A stretch of DNA of 64,000 bases from Rhizobium sp. AC27/96 (GTDB lineage Bacteria > Pseudomonadota > Alphaproteobacteria > Rhizobiales > Rhizobiaceae): positions 124,001 to 188,000 of the forward strand of contig NZ_LXKN01000018.1 of NCBI RefSeq assembly GCF_001692325.1, given 5' to 3'. Numbering within the stretch: position 1 is the first letter of the stretch; every line of letters starts with the position of its first letter. A program made the position numbers and the translations under genes. The notes under the pieces are model-generated. The model did not search any database. It was given only the letters and a program-made list of their open reading frames with translations, and was not told where the DNA came from. This document shows positions 48,002 through 56,961 of the stretch, one piece after another.

Positions 48002-49362
48002 TCAACTTTCGTACCGCCTCCATACGCACGCAGATCCTCGTGCTCGCGACGCTTTTGACGATCCTCGTTTCCGTCGTCGCCACGCTCTCCGAGCCGTACA
48101 TCTATGGTCGCCATGACAAGGGTATCCAGATCGGCTTGCTCGCCGGCAGGATCGAGCTGGTCATGGACCAGTTCCGGCGCACTCGCACGGAGGAAGAGGA
48201 AGCAGCAGTTCTCTCGTCTGCAGCGACTCTTGGCATTCAGGTGGAAAAGGCATCTCCCGAACAAGTACGGGACGCAAATGGTGTGGATAAACCGGGTGAT
48301 ATCCTAATGCGCGTTCGTGCTCTGCTCGAGGGCGGCTTTTTCCAAACTGTCGAGTGGCTGCTTGCAGGCGCGTCGCAATCCCATGTGCTCCTGCTGAAAG
48401 TGGACGCCACGCGCGCAGTCGTCTTTCACATGCCGGTCTTTTCGCCCTATCTCTGGCTGCTGCCGGCCGTGGCGAGCGGGGTTTTGAAGATCGTCATTCC
48501 GCTTGCGCTTATGGCTTATTTCAGCAGCCGGCTGATCACCCACCCGGTTGCCCGCTTCGCGGCTGCCGCCGAAGAGGCGAGCATGGACGACAATCTGGAA
48601 AAGCCTTTTGCCACGGAAGGAGCGGCTGAAATCAGGAGCCTTGCCACCTCGCTGAACATCATGCGCAGCCGCATCCTGGAGATGGTCGACAGCCGGACTC
48701 GAATGCTGAGCTCGATCAGTCATGATCTGAGGACGCCGTTGACCAGGCTGCGGATGCGGGCCGAGCATTGCGCACAGCCAGATCTGCAGCGTCAGATGCT
48801 CGCCGACATCACCACTCTCGGCAATATGATCGACGAAAGCCTGGCATTCCTGACGAATGCCTATCACAGCGTGCCGTCCCGCAAGGTCGATATCTCAAGC
48901 CTGCTCCAGACGATCGCGACCGATTTTTCCGAGACGGGCATTGATGTGAGCTTCACAGGGCCTCGGCGGCTCACCTGCATATGCAGGCCGGAATCCATCA
49001 CGCGGGCAGTGAACAATCTCGTCGAAAACGCCTCGCGCTACGCAAATCACATTGAGATCGAATTGCAGAGCGCAGCCGACGGCGGTGTGCTGATCAAGGT
49101 CAGCGACGACGGGCCGGGCTTGAGTGACGAACTCAAGGCGCGCGCGCTGGAGCCGTTTTTCAAGGTCGACAAGGCCCGCACGACGGGTACAGGCGGTGGT
49201 TTCGGCCTCGGCCTGCCGACCGCCGAAGGAATTGTTCGGAAGGGCCATGGCGGACGGATGACATTGAGCGACCGCAAGCCCCATGGCCTGATCGTCGAAA
49301 TCAATCTGCCCTCCGGGCAGGGCCTGGGCGAGGTCAGGCTGGCCGGCGCATCACGCAGGTAG
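47998..49362 (+). CDS. sensor histidine kinase
   Basis: A 454-residue membrane kinase with TM1 at about residues 13-33, a periplasmic domain of about 115 residues, TM2 at about 155-178 and HAMP. Phospho-acceptor His242 lies in SSISHDLRTPLTRLR; N box NNLVENASRYA, G1 DDGPGLS and G2 GTGGGFGLGL follow. It resembles EnvZ/PfeS-type kinases. No known ligand-binding domain is recognised in the periplasmic loop. Partner of the overlapping response regulator. Confidence 0.92.
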   Translation: MINFRTASIRTQILVLATLLTILVSVVATLSEPYIYGRHDKGIQIGLLAGRIELVMDQFRRTRTEEEEAAVLSSAATLGIQVEKASPEQVRDANGVDKPGDILMRVRALLEGGFFQTVEWLLAGASQSHVLLLKVDATRAVVFHMPVFSPYLWLLPAVASGVLKIVIPLALMAYFSSRLITHPVARFAAAAEEASMDDNLEKPFATEGAAEIRSLATSLNIMRSRILEMVDSRTRMLSSISHDLRTPLTRLRMRAEHCAQPDLQRQMLADITTLGNMIDESLAFLTNAYHSVPSRKVDISSLLQTIATDFSETGIDVSFTGPRRLTCICRPESITRAVNNLVENASRYANHIEIELQSAADGGVLIKVSDDGPGLSDELKARALEPFFKVDKARTTGTGGGFGLGLPTAEGIVRKGHGGRMTLSDRKPHGLIVEINLPSGQGLGEVRLAGASRR

Positions 49363-49531
49363 CCCACGCCTTAGGCCTATCATCCTCCGATACTTGCGGG
49401 CAGGCGGCTTGCTCGCACGCCGATGCAAGACCCGCGAACATTTCCGCACATTAAAGAAAACACCGCAATCCGGCGAAGCAATAGAGCTGGCCCTGGCAAA
49501 TTCCATTCACATTCCTCCAGGAGCCAGATCG

Positions 49532-50191
49532 TTGCTCAGACCATCTTTCGCCAGCGGCACGCTGATTGCCGTATGCCTGGCTGTTGCCAGTTGCACGACA
49601 GCCGACCCGACCGTCTATTCAGGCTTGGCCTCAGCGCCACAACTCCGACCCAACACCCAGGATCAGACAGGTCGCACACCCTATCGATATAAGGGGCCCG
49701 TCGACTGGCGATCCTATAGCAAGATCATCGTCGACCCCGTTTCCGTCTATGGCGGCCCGGACAGCCAATTCGTCAAGATCGCGGATACGGACAAGTCGCT
49801 GCTTGCAGCCTACATGCAGCAGCAATTCGTCGAGAAGCTTGGAGCCCGCTTTGCGATCGCCACTGCTCCAGGTCCTGGCACGCTTCGGCTTCATTTGACG
49901 CTGACCGGCGCCAAGACCACGACGCCGGTGCTCGGCCCGTTCACGCATATCGACGTTGGGGGCGGGGTCTATAACACTGTACAGTCGGCTCGCGGCCGCG
50001 AAGGCTCCATGACGGGCTCTGTCAATTACGCAGTGGAACTCTACGATGCCTCGACCAGCCGCCTACTGCTCGCCTACGTGACCAAGCAGTATCCGAACGC
50101 GCTCAATATCGGCGCGAGCTTCTCATCGCTGGAAGCCTCGAAGATCGGCATTCGCAAGGGGGCCGAAGCTCTGCTTGCAGAGATCAAGTAG
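49532..50191 (+). CDS. DUF3313 family lipoprotein
   Basis: A 219-residue protein. The lipoprotein signal MLRPSFASGTLIAVCLAVASC places the lipidated Cys at residue 21, so it is anchored in the envelope. The rest matches DUF3313 (VDWRSYSKIIVDPV; AVELYDASTSRLLLAYV). TTG at 49532 has AGGAG 8 bases upstream and gives a perfect signal peptide, so it is preferred to the open frame starting at 49394. Function unknown. It lies 169 bases after the sensor kinase on the same strand. Confidence 0.8.
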   Translation: MLRPSFASGTLIAVCLAVASCTTADPTVYSGLASAPQLRPNTQDQTGRTPYRYKGPVDWRSYSKIIVDPVSVYGGPDSQFVKIADTDKSLLAAYMQQQFVEKLGARFAIATAPGPGTLRLHLTLTGAKTTTPVLGPFTHIDVGGGVYNTVQSARGREGSMTGSVNYAVELYDASTSRLLLAYVTKQYPNALNIGASFSSLEASKIGIRKGAEALLAEIK

Positions 50192-50297
50192 CAGATCAGA
50201 GCCCGGCAGGCCGCCTTGCCGCCACGAATGCTATGGCGAGGCAACAGCCTACCGGTTCTTGGGTCGCTCGCGCAACGAGCGCTCAATCTCGTCAGGA

Positions 50298-50645
50298 TTA
50301 GTCTTGCTCGGAACGATCCGAGGCCTCGCTCGTTGTGTGATTCACGTCGCCATCGAAGATTTCCGACAACGTTTTCAGGATCTGCTGCACGCCCGGATGG
50401 TCGCAAGTATAGTATCTAAACTGCGCCTGACGGCGCACTTTGACAATTCCGGAATGATAAAGTCGCGTCAAATGTTGGCTCAGTGCAGACTGAGATATTC
50501 CTAGCTTTTTAGCCAGGCTGTTTACGTCTTCCTCGTGCCCGGACAAGTAGATGCAAACTTCCAGGCGTTTCGGATTGGCAAGCTGGCTGAGAAGATCTGC
50601 GTGATATGTGAGACGCTCGTCTTCTGTAGTTTGATCTGAGTACAT
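50298..50645 (-). CDS. ArsR-family repressor, NolR-like
   Basis: A 115-residue winged-helix protein. QLANPKRLEVCIYL, LAKKLGISQSALSQHLTRL and VRRQAQFRYYTC follow the pattern of NolR, the rhizobial regulator of nodulation and quorum-sensing genes, though the N-terminus differs. No metal-binding CxC is present, so it is not a metal sensor. It may be a NolR paralogue or orthologue; a comparison of full sequences would decide. It is divergent from the small gene at 50982. Confidence 0.82.
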   Translation of the reverse strand: MYSDQTTEDERLTYHADLLSQLANPKRLEVCIYLSGHEEDVNSLAKKLGISQSALSQHLTRLYHSGIVKVRRQAQFRYYTCDHPGVQQILKTLSEIFDGDVNHTTSEASDRSEQD

Positions 50646-50981
50646 GACGCGGTCCGTCGTTTATAGCGAAAGCTGTTGACCTTCGAAGGTCAGATGTCAC
50701 GCGATAAAAAACGCAAAAGTTGCAAAATTATGTTCGGAATTATTTGCAATATGCTGCGCTCCTCGCGGGGCAACCAGTCCTCCCACTCAGGCAGATCGGC
50801 ATTGATCAACCCTTCGTCAATCGACAAGTAGGGTCGTATTGTGATTTGTGAATATGTGAAGCAGCCGTTTTGCAATTATTCTGTAACAAAATCGAACGAA
50901 CTGCCTTGTTTTCGTCCGGCTTCTGACATCGCACTGCAAATTAAACGGCTTATCTTCTGTAGTAACGAACAGGAGATAATG
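50646..50981. other. intergenic region between the ArsR gene and a small conserved ORF
   Basis: 336 bases. The part next to the ArsR gene is AT-rich and promoter-like. GCGCTCCTCGCGGGGC and CAGTCCTCCCACTC (about 50755-50780) contain anti-Shine-Dalgarno-type CCTCC motifs, as in rhizobial small RNAs, but no full structure with terminator could be made out. A ribosome-binding site AGGAG is at 50971. Confidence 0.4.
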
Positions 50982-51197
50982 ATGACCCATAGGGATTTGA
51001 CGATCGCCCAAGTTCTTAAAGACCCCTTGATCCGGCAGGTCATGCGGGCGGATCGCATCTCAGTTGCCGGCATGGCAAATCTGTTGCAGGACGCTGCGCA
51101 CAGGCAAAAGCTTGCGCAAGGGCTCGCCTTGTCGGCTGGCCGCGCGTCGATCGCCAAGACATCGACACGGCCGAACACTCAGATCGATCTGCGCTAG
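50982..51197 (+). CDS. small conserved hypothetical protein
   Basis: 71 residues, starting MTHRDLTIAQVLKDPLIR. AGGAG lies 6 bases before the ATG at 50982; another ATG is immediately in front. The sequence is mostly helical, with a basic, polar C-terminus, and ends in NTQIDLR. Nothing links it to a known family. A GC-rich hairpin follows it. Confidence 0.6.
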   Translation: MTHRDLTIAQVLKDPLIRQVMRADRISVAGMANLLQDAAHRQKLAQGLALSAGRASIAKTSTRPNTQIDLR

Positions 51198-51238
51198 TTT
51201 CGTTGCTGCTCATCTCTCCGAGCGCCTCCACCAAGGAG

Positions 51239-51263
51239 AAACCGGCCGACGGTTCGCCGGCCG
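51239..51263 (+). terminator. hairpin after the small ORF
   Basis: AACCGGCCG and CGGCCGGTT pair around a loop containing TTCG, about 45 bases after the small ORF stop and next to the convergent SMP-30 gene end. Confidence 0.6.
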
Positions 51264-51271
51264 GTTCGTTG

Positions 51272-52162
51272 TCAAAGTGCCCCGCTGCGGTTGAGCGAAA
51301 TCGCGTAGACACTGGTGGTTGCGGTCATGAAGAGCTTGTGTTTGCCGCGACCGCCGAAGCACAGGTTGGAAACCGTCTCCGGCACCAGGATCTTGCCCAT
51401 GACATGGCCGTCAGGCGCGATGCAATGAACGCCATCGGCCGCTGATGACCAGAGATTGCCATCGCTATCGAGCCGCATGCCATCGGCACATCCAGGCGAA
51501 ATCACATGGAATACCTCTCCGCCCGACAGGCTCCAGTTTTCCCCGACATTGAAGACTCGAATGTGCTGGGGATCACCGATATGCATGCGGCCGGTATCGG
51601 CGACATAGAGCTTCTTTTCATCCGGGCTGAATGCGAGCCCATTCGGGCAATTGAAGTCCGTCAGCACCGCCTGCATCGTGCCGGATGGGTCGACACGATA
51701 GACGTTGCAGGGCAGTTCCTGCTCACTTCTGTGACCCTCATAATCCGTAGCAATGCCATAGTGTGGGTCGCTGAACCAGATGGCGCCGTCCGAGGCGACG
51801 ATGACGTCATTCGGCGAATTCAGCCGCTTGCCCTGATAGCTATCGGCAATCACGGTGATCGATCCGTCATATTCGGTACGCGTCACGCGTCTGCCGCCGT
51901 GCTCGCAGCTGACGAGGCGGCCCTGCCGATCGCGCGTATGGCCGTTCGAGAAGTTCGATGGCTCGCGGAATATGCTGGTACCGATGCCGGGTATCCAGCG
52001 CATGATCCGATTGTTGGGAATGTCGGAGAAGAGCAGGCAGTTCAGATCTCCGAACCAGACAGGGCCCTCCACCCAGTCGAAGCCGGTGGCAATCTGCTTG
52101 ACGGGAGCGTTGCCGAGGACGAATTTCCCGAAAGCGGGATCCATGATCTCGAAGAACGACAT
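51272..52162 (-). CDS. SMP-30/gluconolactonase family lactonase
   Basis: A 296-residue six-bladed beta-propeller. WVEGPVWFGDLNCLLFSDI carries the metal-binding Glu, RLNSPNDVIVASDGAIWFSDP the Asn/Asp ligands, and CPNGLAFSPDEKKLYVADT and DGMRLDSDGNLW the rest. Known relatives hydrolyse aldonolactones to the free acids. ATG 52162 with GGGAGG upstream is the start. It belongs to the operator-defined sugar-acid regulon and could open the lactone of gluconate or idonate. It is divergent from the GlcG-like gene, with the palindromic operator between them. Confidence 0.85.
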   Translation of the reverse strand: MSFFEIMDPAFGKFVLGNAPVKQIATGFDWVEGPVWFGDLNCLLFSDIPNNRIMRWIPGIGTSIFREPSNFSNGHTRDRQGRLVSCEHGGRRVTRTEYDGSITVIADSYQGKRLNSPNDVIVASDGAIWFSDPHYGIATDYEGHRSEQELPCNVYRVDPSGTMQAVLTDFNCPNGLAFSPDEKKLYVADTGRMHIGDPQHIRVFNVGENWSLSGGEVFHVISPGCADGMRLDSDGNLWSSAADGVHCIAPDGHVMGKILVPETVSNLCFGGRGKHKLFMTATTSVYAISLNRSGAL

Positions 52163-52203
52163 TGTGACAATACCTCCCATAATGTTACATCGCATGATCG
52201 ATG

Positions 52204-52217
52204 TGTTATCGATAACA
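52204..52217. promoter_or_regulatory. GntR/IdnR-like operator 1
   Basis: TGTTATCGATAACA, a perfect palindrome (flank GTG...CAT), in the divergent promoter of the lactonase and GlcG-like genes. It is the same site as at 54747 and 62259. Confidence 0.8.
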
Positions 52218-52252
52218 TATCCAAATGAGTCCGCAAGCTGGGAGAATAGTGC

Positions 52253-52672
52253 ATGAGCCATATTCTGACGTCGAGTGTCTTGAGTGACGAGGGTGTTATG
52301 ACCCTGCTGACATCGGCCATTTCCGCCGCCAACGCGATGGGGCAGCCGCAATGCATCGTCATCGTCGATCAAAGCGGTGTGACGCTCGGCTCCTTCCGCA
52401 TGCGCGGCTCGCGCTTCCAGTCACTGAAAAGCGCGCTTTCCAAGGCGCAGACGGCCGCCTCGATCGGTGCGCCGAGCAGCTCCCTGCCGGAACATGCGAG
52501 GGTACCCCTGGCGATCGCCACGCATGGCGGGATGACTGGTTTGCACGGGGGCTTGCCGATCCGAGTTGCCGGTGTGCTCTTAGGCGGTATCGGGGTTGGA
52601 TCAGGCTCCGGTGAACAGGACGAGCAGGTGGCGCTTGCTGCCCTCAAGGCGATTGGCGCCGATCTCGAATAG
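52253..52672 (+). CDS. GlcG/HbpS-like protein (DUF336)
   Basis: A 139-residue protein of the GlcG/HbpS family: ISAANAMGQPQCIVIVDQSGVTLGSFRM, SLKSALSKAQTAASIG and GGLPIRVAGVLLGGIGVGSG match the family blocks. Some members bind haem or cobalamin; the role in sugar-acid catabolism is unknown. GGGAG precedes the ATG. It shares the divergent operator with the lactonase, so it is a member of the regulon by position. Confidence 0.82.
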   Translation: MSHILTSSVLSDEGVMTLLTSAISAANAMGQPQCIVIVDQSGVTLGSFRMRGSRFQSLKSALSKAQTAASIGAPSSSLPEHARVPLAIATHGGMTGLHGGLPIRVAGVLLGGIGVGSGSGEQDEQVALAALKAIGADLE

Positions 52673-52731
52673 ATAAACCTGTTACATGAGATCCGCCTTG
52701 CCCAGACGGATCTCATGCTATTCCTTGCAGA

Positions 52732-53763
52732 TCAGGCGAAGACGATCTGCGCCTTCATGGCCTTGCTGCGGTCCGAGGCAATCTCGAACGCGCTGATCGC
52801 ATCGGCAAGCGGCACCGAATGGGTGATGAGTGGGCGTACATCGATGAGACGCTTGCGCATCAGGTCAACACCGACCGCAAACTCCTCATGGAAGCGGAAA
52901 GAGCCGCGCAGTTCCAATTCCTTGGCGGTGATTGCAAGCATCGGCAGGCTCATGTCGCCGCCGATGCCAAGCTGCACGATGATGCCGCGTGGCCTTAGGG
53001 CCGCAATGCCACCAACGAGAGCCGCTGCGGCCCCGGAGCATTCATAGAGCACGTCGAAGGTGCCCTTGTCGGCCGAGTAGGCGGCCAGCGCCTCGGGATC
53101 GTCCTTGGTGTTGATGATCCTGTCGGCTCCCGCTTCCTTGGCGAGCGACAGGGTGAAATCCGAAAGGTCGGTCGCCACGATCTCGGCCGCACCGGCGCGG
53201 CGTGCAGCGAGGATCGACAGGACGCCGATCGGGCCGCAGCCGGTGACGAGGACGCGCTTGCCGAGCATCTCGCCGGCGCGCCTGGTCGCATGCAGGGTCA
53301 CGGCCAGCGGTTCAGCCATGGCCGCCTCACCGGGCGTCAGGCCATCGGCCGGCACGCACTGGATGGCGTCGGCGACGAGCGTCTCGCGAAACGCGCCCTG
53401 AATATGAGGGAAGGGCATGGCGCTGCCATAGAAGCGCATGTTGAGGCATTGGTTGGGCAATCCCTGCAGGCAGTAGCGGCAAGCTCCGCAGGGGCGCGAC
53501 GGGGAAACGGCGACGAGTTGGCCGATATCGAGGCCTTGAACGGCGGACCCGAGCGCAATCACGGTCGCGCTGACCTCGTGGCCCAGGATCATCGGCTCCT
53601 TCAAGCGCACTGCACCGAAGCCGCCATGATGATAATAGTGCAGGTCGCTGCCGCATACCCCACCGGTGGCAAGCCTCAACTTGACTTCTCCCGCACCCGG
53701 CTCCTCCTCCGGATAATCCTCGATCCGCAGATCCTTGGCGGCGTGAGCGACGATGGCCTTCAT
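52732..53763 (-). CDS. idnD: L-idonate 5-dehydrogenase
   Basis: Zinc-dependent dehydrogenase of 343 residues oxidising L-idonate to 5-keto-D-gluconate. GGVCGSDLHYYHHGG and GHEVSA bind the catalytic zinc; PSRPCGACRYCLQGLPNQC binds the structural zinc. NMRFYGSAMPFPHIQGAF and ELRGSFRFHEEF closely match E. coli IdnD as I recall it. It is 10 bases downstream of the 2-ketoacid reductase on the same strand and faces the gene for IdnO across the 54747 operator. Confidence 0.88.
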   Translation of the reverse strand: MKAIVAHAAKDLRIEDYPEEEPGAGEVKLRLATGGVCGSDLHYYHHGGFGAVRLKEPMILGHEVSATVIALGSAVQGLDIGQLVAVSPSRPCGACRYCLQGLPNQCLNMRFYGSAMPFPHIQGAFRETLVADAIQCVPADGLTPGEAAMAEPLAVTLHATRRAGEMLGKRVLVTGCGPIGVLSILAARRAGAAEIVATDLSDFTLSLAKEAGADRIINTKDDPEALAAYSADKGTFDVLYECSGAAAALVGGIAALRPRGIIVQLGIGGDMSLPMLAITAKELELRGSFRFHEEFAVGVDLMRKRLIDVRPLITHSVPLADAISAFEIASDRSKAMKAQIVFA

Positions 53764-53773
53764 GTCTTTCTCC

Positions 53774-54721
53774 TCAAAGAACGGGTGTCGGCAATGCCTG
53801 CCCGGCGAAATGGGCGGTGAGATTGTCGCGAACGAGCTGACCCATGGCCTTGCGCGTCTCAATTGTGCCGGAGGCATGATGCGGCTGAAGCAGCACGTTG
53901 TCGAGCGCCAGGAAGCGAGGATTAAGCTTCGGCTCGCCTTCGAAGACATCGAGCGCAGCTGATCCGAGTTTGCCGGCTTCCAGCGCCTCCAGCAGCGCTT
54001 CCTCATCGATGTTTGATGCGCGGGAAATGTTGATCAACATGCCTTCCGGGCCGAGCGCCTCAATCACCTGCCGCCCGACGATGTGGCGAGTCACAGCCGA
54101 TGCTGCGAGTGTCACGAACAGGAAGTCCGATTGCTTTGCTAATTCAATTGGATCGGCCACGAAGGTCATGTCGGATGCAAAGGATTTTGCCTCGACATCG
54201 GAGTAAGCAATCTGCATATCGAAGCCCTTCAGGCGCTTGGCGACTTCGAAACCGATGCGGCCAAGGCCGAGCACGCCGGCACGCCGCCCCCAGACGCGGC
54301 GCTTGAGGGGGTAGAGACCTTTTTCAGCCCAGCTGCCGTCACGCACCCAGGTTTCGGCGCCGAGCATGCCGCGTGACTGGCAGAGCATCATCGCGATTCC
54401 AAGGTCGGCGACGTCATTGGTGAGCACGTCGGGGGTATTCGTCACCCGGATGCCGCGCTCGCGGCAAGCCTGCAGATCCACGGCATCGAAGCCGACGCCA
54501 TAGACCGAAATGAGCTCCAGATTGGGGCAGGCCTCGATCATGGCGCGGTTTGCGCCGAGCTCGCCGCGCGTGGCGATTGCTTTGATCGACGGCCCGATTT
54601 CGGCTAGCATTTTGGCCTTGTCGATGGCCTCGAAGTAACGATGGACCTGAAATGCTGCATCGAGCGGTTCCTGATCCCATTGCGGATAGGGCCCGACCTG
54701 CAGGACTGATGGCTTGCTCAT
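53774..54721 (-). CDS. D-isomer-specific 2-hydroxyacid dehydrogenase (2-ketoaldonate reductase type)
   Basis: A 315-residue GhrB/TkrA-like reductase. GVLGLGRIGFEVAKRLKGF is the NAD(P)-binding motif. The catalytic residues are visible as Arg in NISRASNIDE, Glu in DVFEGEP and His in LLQPHHASGT. In context it would reduce 2-keto-L-gulonate to L-idonate, or 2-ketogluconate to gluconate, feeding IdnD. ATG 54721 gives MSKPSVLQ; another ATG three codons upstream has AAGGG close by. First gene of the minus operon behind the operator. Confidence 0.85.
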   Translation of the reverse strand: MSKPSVLQVGPYPQWDQEPLDAAFQVHRYFEAIDKAKMLAEIGPSIKAIATRGELGANRAMIEACPNLELISVYGVGFDAVDLQACRERGIRVTNTPDVLTNDVADLGIAMMLCQSRGMLGAETWVRDGSWAEKGLYPLKRRVWGRRAGVLGLGRIGFEVAKRLKGFDMQIAYSDVEAKSFASDMTFVADPIELAKQSDFLFVTLAASAVTRHIVGRQVIEALGPEGMLINISRASNIDEEALLEALEAGKLGSAALDVFEGEPKLNPRFLALDNVLLQPHHASGTIETRKAMGQLVRDNLTAHFAGQALPTPVL

Positions 54722-54746
54722 CTTTCGCATCTTCCCTTGACATCGA

Positions 54747-54762
54747 ATGTTATCGATAACAT
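54747..54762. promoter_or_regulatory. GntR/IdnR-like operator 2
   Basis: ATGTTATCGATAACAT, a perfect 16-base palindrome between the divergent reductase-idnD and idnO-gntK operons. It has the ATGTTA-N4-TAACAT form of the E. coli GntR/IdnR site and would repress both directions. Confidence 0.88.
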
Positions 54763-54807
54763 AAACAAGACCAACAGTGCTTGTCGAGATAAAAAACGGA
54801 GGAAACG

Positions 54808-55566
54808 GTGTCTCTTGGCCTCTTCGATCTGAAAGGGCGGCGCGCCCTTGTTACGGGTTCATCGCAAGGCATCGGGCTTGCGCTCGCAAGGGGACTGGCG
54901 GCCGCCGGTGCCGAACTGGTGCTCAATGGTCGCGACGAGGAGAAGCTTGCCAAGGCGGCTGAAGGTTTCGAAGGCAAGGCCCATATCCTGCCATTCGACG
55001 CCACTGATCATGAGGCCGTGCGCCGCGCCGTCGATACTTTCGAGGCGGATACGGGCGCGATCGATATTCTGGTGAACAATGCCGGCATGCAGTTTCGTAC
55101 GCCGCTGGAGGATTTTCCCGCCGATGCCTTTGAACGGCTGCTGCGCACGAACGTATCGAGCGTCTTCAATGTCGGGCAGGCGGTGGCACGGCACATGATC
55201 AAGCGAAAGGCCGGCAAGATCATCAACATTGCCAGCGTGCAGACGGCGCTGGCGCGTCCCTCGATCGCTCCCTATACCGCTACCAAGGGCGCCGTCGGCA
55301 ATCTCACCAAGGGCATGGCGACGGATTGGGCGAAACATGGGCTGCAATGCAATGCCATCGCGCCTGGTTATTTCGATACGCCATTGAACGCGGCGCTTGT
55401 CGCGGATGTCGATTTCTCGGCGTGGCTGGAAAAGCGCACGCCGGCCGGCCGCTGGGGGCAGGTCGAAGAACTCGTCGGCGCCTGCATCTTTCTTGCATCC
55501 GATGCATCCTCTTTTGTCAACGGACATGTCCTTTATGTCGATGGTGGCATTACTGCCTCGCTCTGA
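54808..55566 (+). CDS. idnO: 5-keto-D-gluconate reductase (gluconate 5-dehydrogenase), SDR
   Basis: Classical short-chain dehydrogenase of 252 residues. ALVTGSSQGIGLALA binds the cofactor and NNAG is present; YTATK carries the catalytic Tyr and Lys, preceded by Ser in NIASVQ. APGYFDTPLNAALV and KRTPAGRWGQ match IdnO. It reduces 5-keto-D-gluconate to D-gluconate. It uses GTG with GGAGGAAAC just upstream. It overlaps gluconokinase by 26 bases and is the first gene of a plus-strand operon. Confidence 0.9.
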   Translation: MSLGLFDLKGRRALVTGSSQGIGLALARGLAAAGAELVLNGRDEEKLAKAAEGFEGKAHILPFDATDHEAVRRAVDTFEADTGAIDILVNNAGMQFRTPLEDFPADAFERLLRTNVSSVFNVGQAVARHMIKRKAGKIINIASVQTALARPSIAPYTATKGAVGNLTKGMATDWAKHGLQCNAIAPGYFDTPLNAALVADVDFSAWLEKRTPAGRWGQVEELVGACIFLASDASSFVNGHVLYVDGGITASL

Positions 55567-56071
55567 CGAACGGCCACCACACCGTTTCGTCGTCATGGGC
55601 GTCAGCGGCTGTGGCAAGTCTTCAGTGGGCGCGATACTGGCTGCCCATCTTGCCGGCATCTATGTCGACGGCGACGATTTGCACACGGCCGCTAACGTCG
55701 CCAAGATGCGCGTCGGCATCCCATTGACCGACGATGATCGCTGGCCTTGGCTCGATAAGGTTGGTGCGTGTCTGGCATTGGCAGACGATACGGCGCTGAT
55801 CGGATGTTCGGCATTGAAGCGCGTCTATCGCGACCGGATCCGCGCAGCGGTCGGTGCACCGGTTTTCTTCATTCATCTTGCCGGCACAAGAGAGATCATT
55901 TTGCGACGTATGGAGGCGCGGCAGGATCATTTCATGCCACCGGCATTGCTGGACAGTCAGTTTGCAACGCTTGAACCACCCGGTGCCGACGAGTGGGCAA
56001 TTACCGTCGATATCGACCAGCCGCTGGATGCGAACGTGGCTGCGATCATCGCCGCATTGGAGGAGAAATAA
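55541..56071 (+). CDS. gntK: gluconokinase
   Basis: A 176-residue P-loop kinase making 6-phosphogluconate from D-gluconate. Walker A is MGVSGCGKSSVG; VDGDDLHTAANVAKMRVGIPLTDDDRWPWL is the GntK signature, with CSALKRVYRD and LLDSQFATLE. ATG 55541 puts 26 bases of overlap with idnO; ATG 55595 is an alternative that would remove the first beta-strand. 6-Phosphogluconate then enters the Entner-Doudoroff or pentose pathway. Confidence 0.92.
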   Translation: MVALLPRSDERPPHRFVVMGVSGCGKSSVGAILAAHLAGIYVDGDDLHTAANVAKMRVGIPLTDDDRWPWLDKVGACLALADDTALIGCSALKRVYRDRIRAAVGAPVFFIHLAGTREIILRRMEARQDHFMPPALLDSQFATLEPPGADEWAITVDIDQPLDANVAAIIAALEEK

Positions 56072-56073
56072 TC

Positions 56074-56961
56074 ATGAGCAACAGAGTGGCGCTGATCGGC
56101 GCCGGCGCGATGGGCGGAGCCATCGGCACCCGTTTGGTGGAGACCGGCAACAGCTTGACGGTTTTCGATCTCGATAGGGAAAAGGTGGCAGCGCTCACCG
56201 GCAAGGGGGCGAGTGCTGCCGACACAGCCGCCGCGGCCGCCGCGGCATCGGATTTCGTCATCCTGAGCATGAATTCACCCGGGATCGTCCGTGCGGCGGT
56301 TTTCGGCCCGCGTGGTGTCGTTGAAGGGGCAAAGCCAGGTACCTTGATCATCGACATGTCGTCGATCGATCCCGATGCGACCAAGGCACTGGCGGCGGAC
56401 GCAGCGGAAAAGGGATTGCGCTGGGTGGACAGCCCGCTTTCGGGCGGCGCGCCAAAGGCGCTGATCGGACAGCTGACGCTGATGGCCGGCGGTAACGAGC
56501 GGGATGTCTCGGACGCGCATCAGGTGTTGCAGCATGTCGCTTCGAACTACACCCACATGGGGCCTGTCGGCGCAGGCCAGACGACAAAGCTCATCAATCA
56601 GGTTCTCTGCGCATTGAATTTCCTTGCGGTCGCCGAAGCGACACAACTGGCGCTCGATGCCGGGGTCGATGCGGCAAAGATTCCGCAGGCACTGAAGGGA
56701 GGGCGAGCCGATAGCGCCATCCTTCAGGAATATATGCCGCGTTATGTCACCAAGGATTATCGGCGTACCGGCCGGATCGACAACATGGTCAAGGATCTGA
56801 ACGGCGCCCAGGATCTTGCCCGGCGCACCAATACGGCCATGCCGCTGACGGCTGCCTGCGCCGAGATCCACCGCATGCTGACGGCCGCCGGCCTCGGCGG
56901 CGAGGATCAGGCGGCATTGATGGAATTCTTCAAGGGTCCGAACAAGGAGATCGCCGGATGA
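56074..56961 (+). CDS. beta-hydroxyacid dehydrogenase family oxidoreductase
   Basis: A 295-residue enzyme of the 3-hydroxyisobutyrate / 6-phosphogluconate dehydrogenase superfamily. ALIGAGAMGGAIGTRL binds NAD(P), DSPLSGGAPKA is the substrate loop, and the catalytic Lys lies in GAGQTTKLINQVL. GGAGGAG precedes the ATG. It sits between gluconokinase and a small barrel protein in the operon. Tartronate semialdehyde, gluconate-derived or ketoaldonate substrates are possible. No E. coli idn operon gene corresponds to it. Confidence 0.85.
   Translation: MSNRVALIGAGAMGGAIGTRLVETGNSLTVFDLDREKVAALTGKGASAADTAAAAAAASDFVILSMNSPGIVRAAVFGPRGVVEGAKPGTLIIDMSSIDPDATKALAADAAEKGLRWVDSPLSGGAPKALIGQLTLMAGGNERDVSDAHQVLQHVASNYTHMGPVGAGQTTKLINQVLCALNFLAVAEATQLALDAGVDAAKIPQALKGGRADSAILQEYMPRYVTKDYRRTGRIDNMVKDLNGAQDLARRTNTAMPLTAACAEIHRMLTAAGLGGEDQAALMEFFKGPNKEIAG

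Noticed and set aside
50700..50860. Possible small RNA with CCTCC loops
   Set aside because: Anti-Shine-Dalgarno-like motifs are present, but no complete stem set, promoter or T-tract terminator could be identified.
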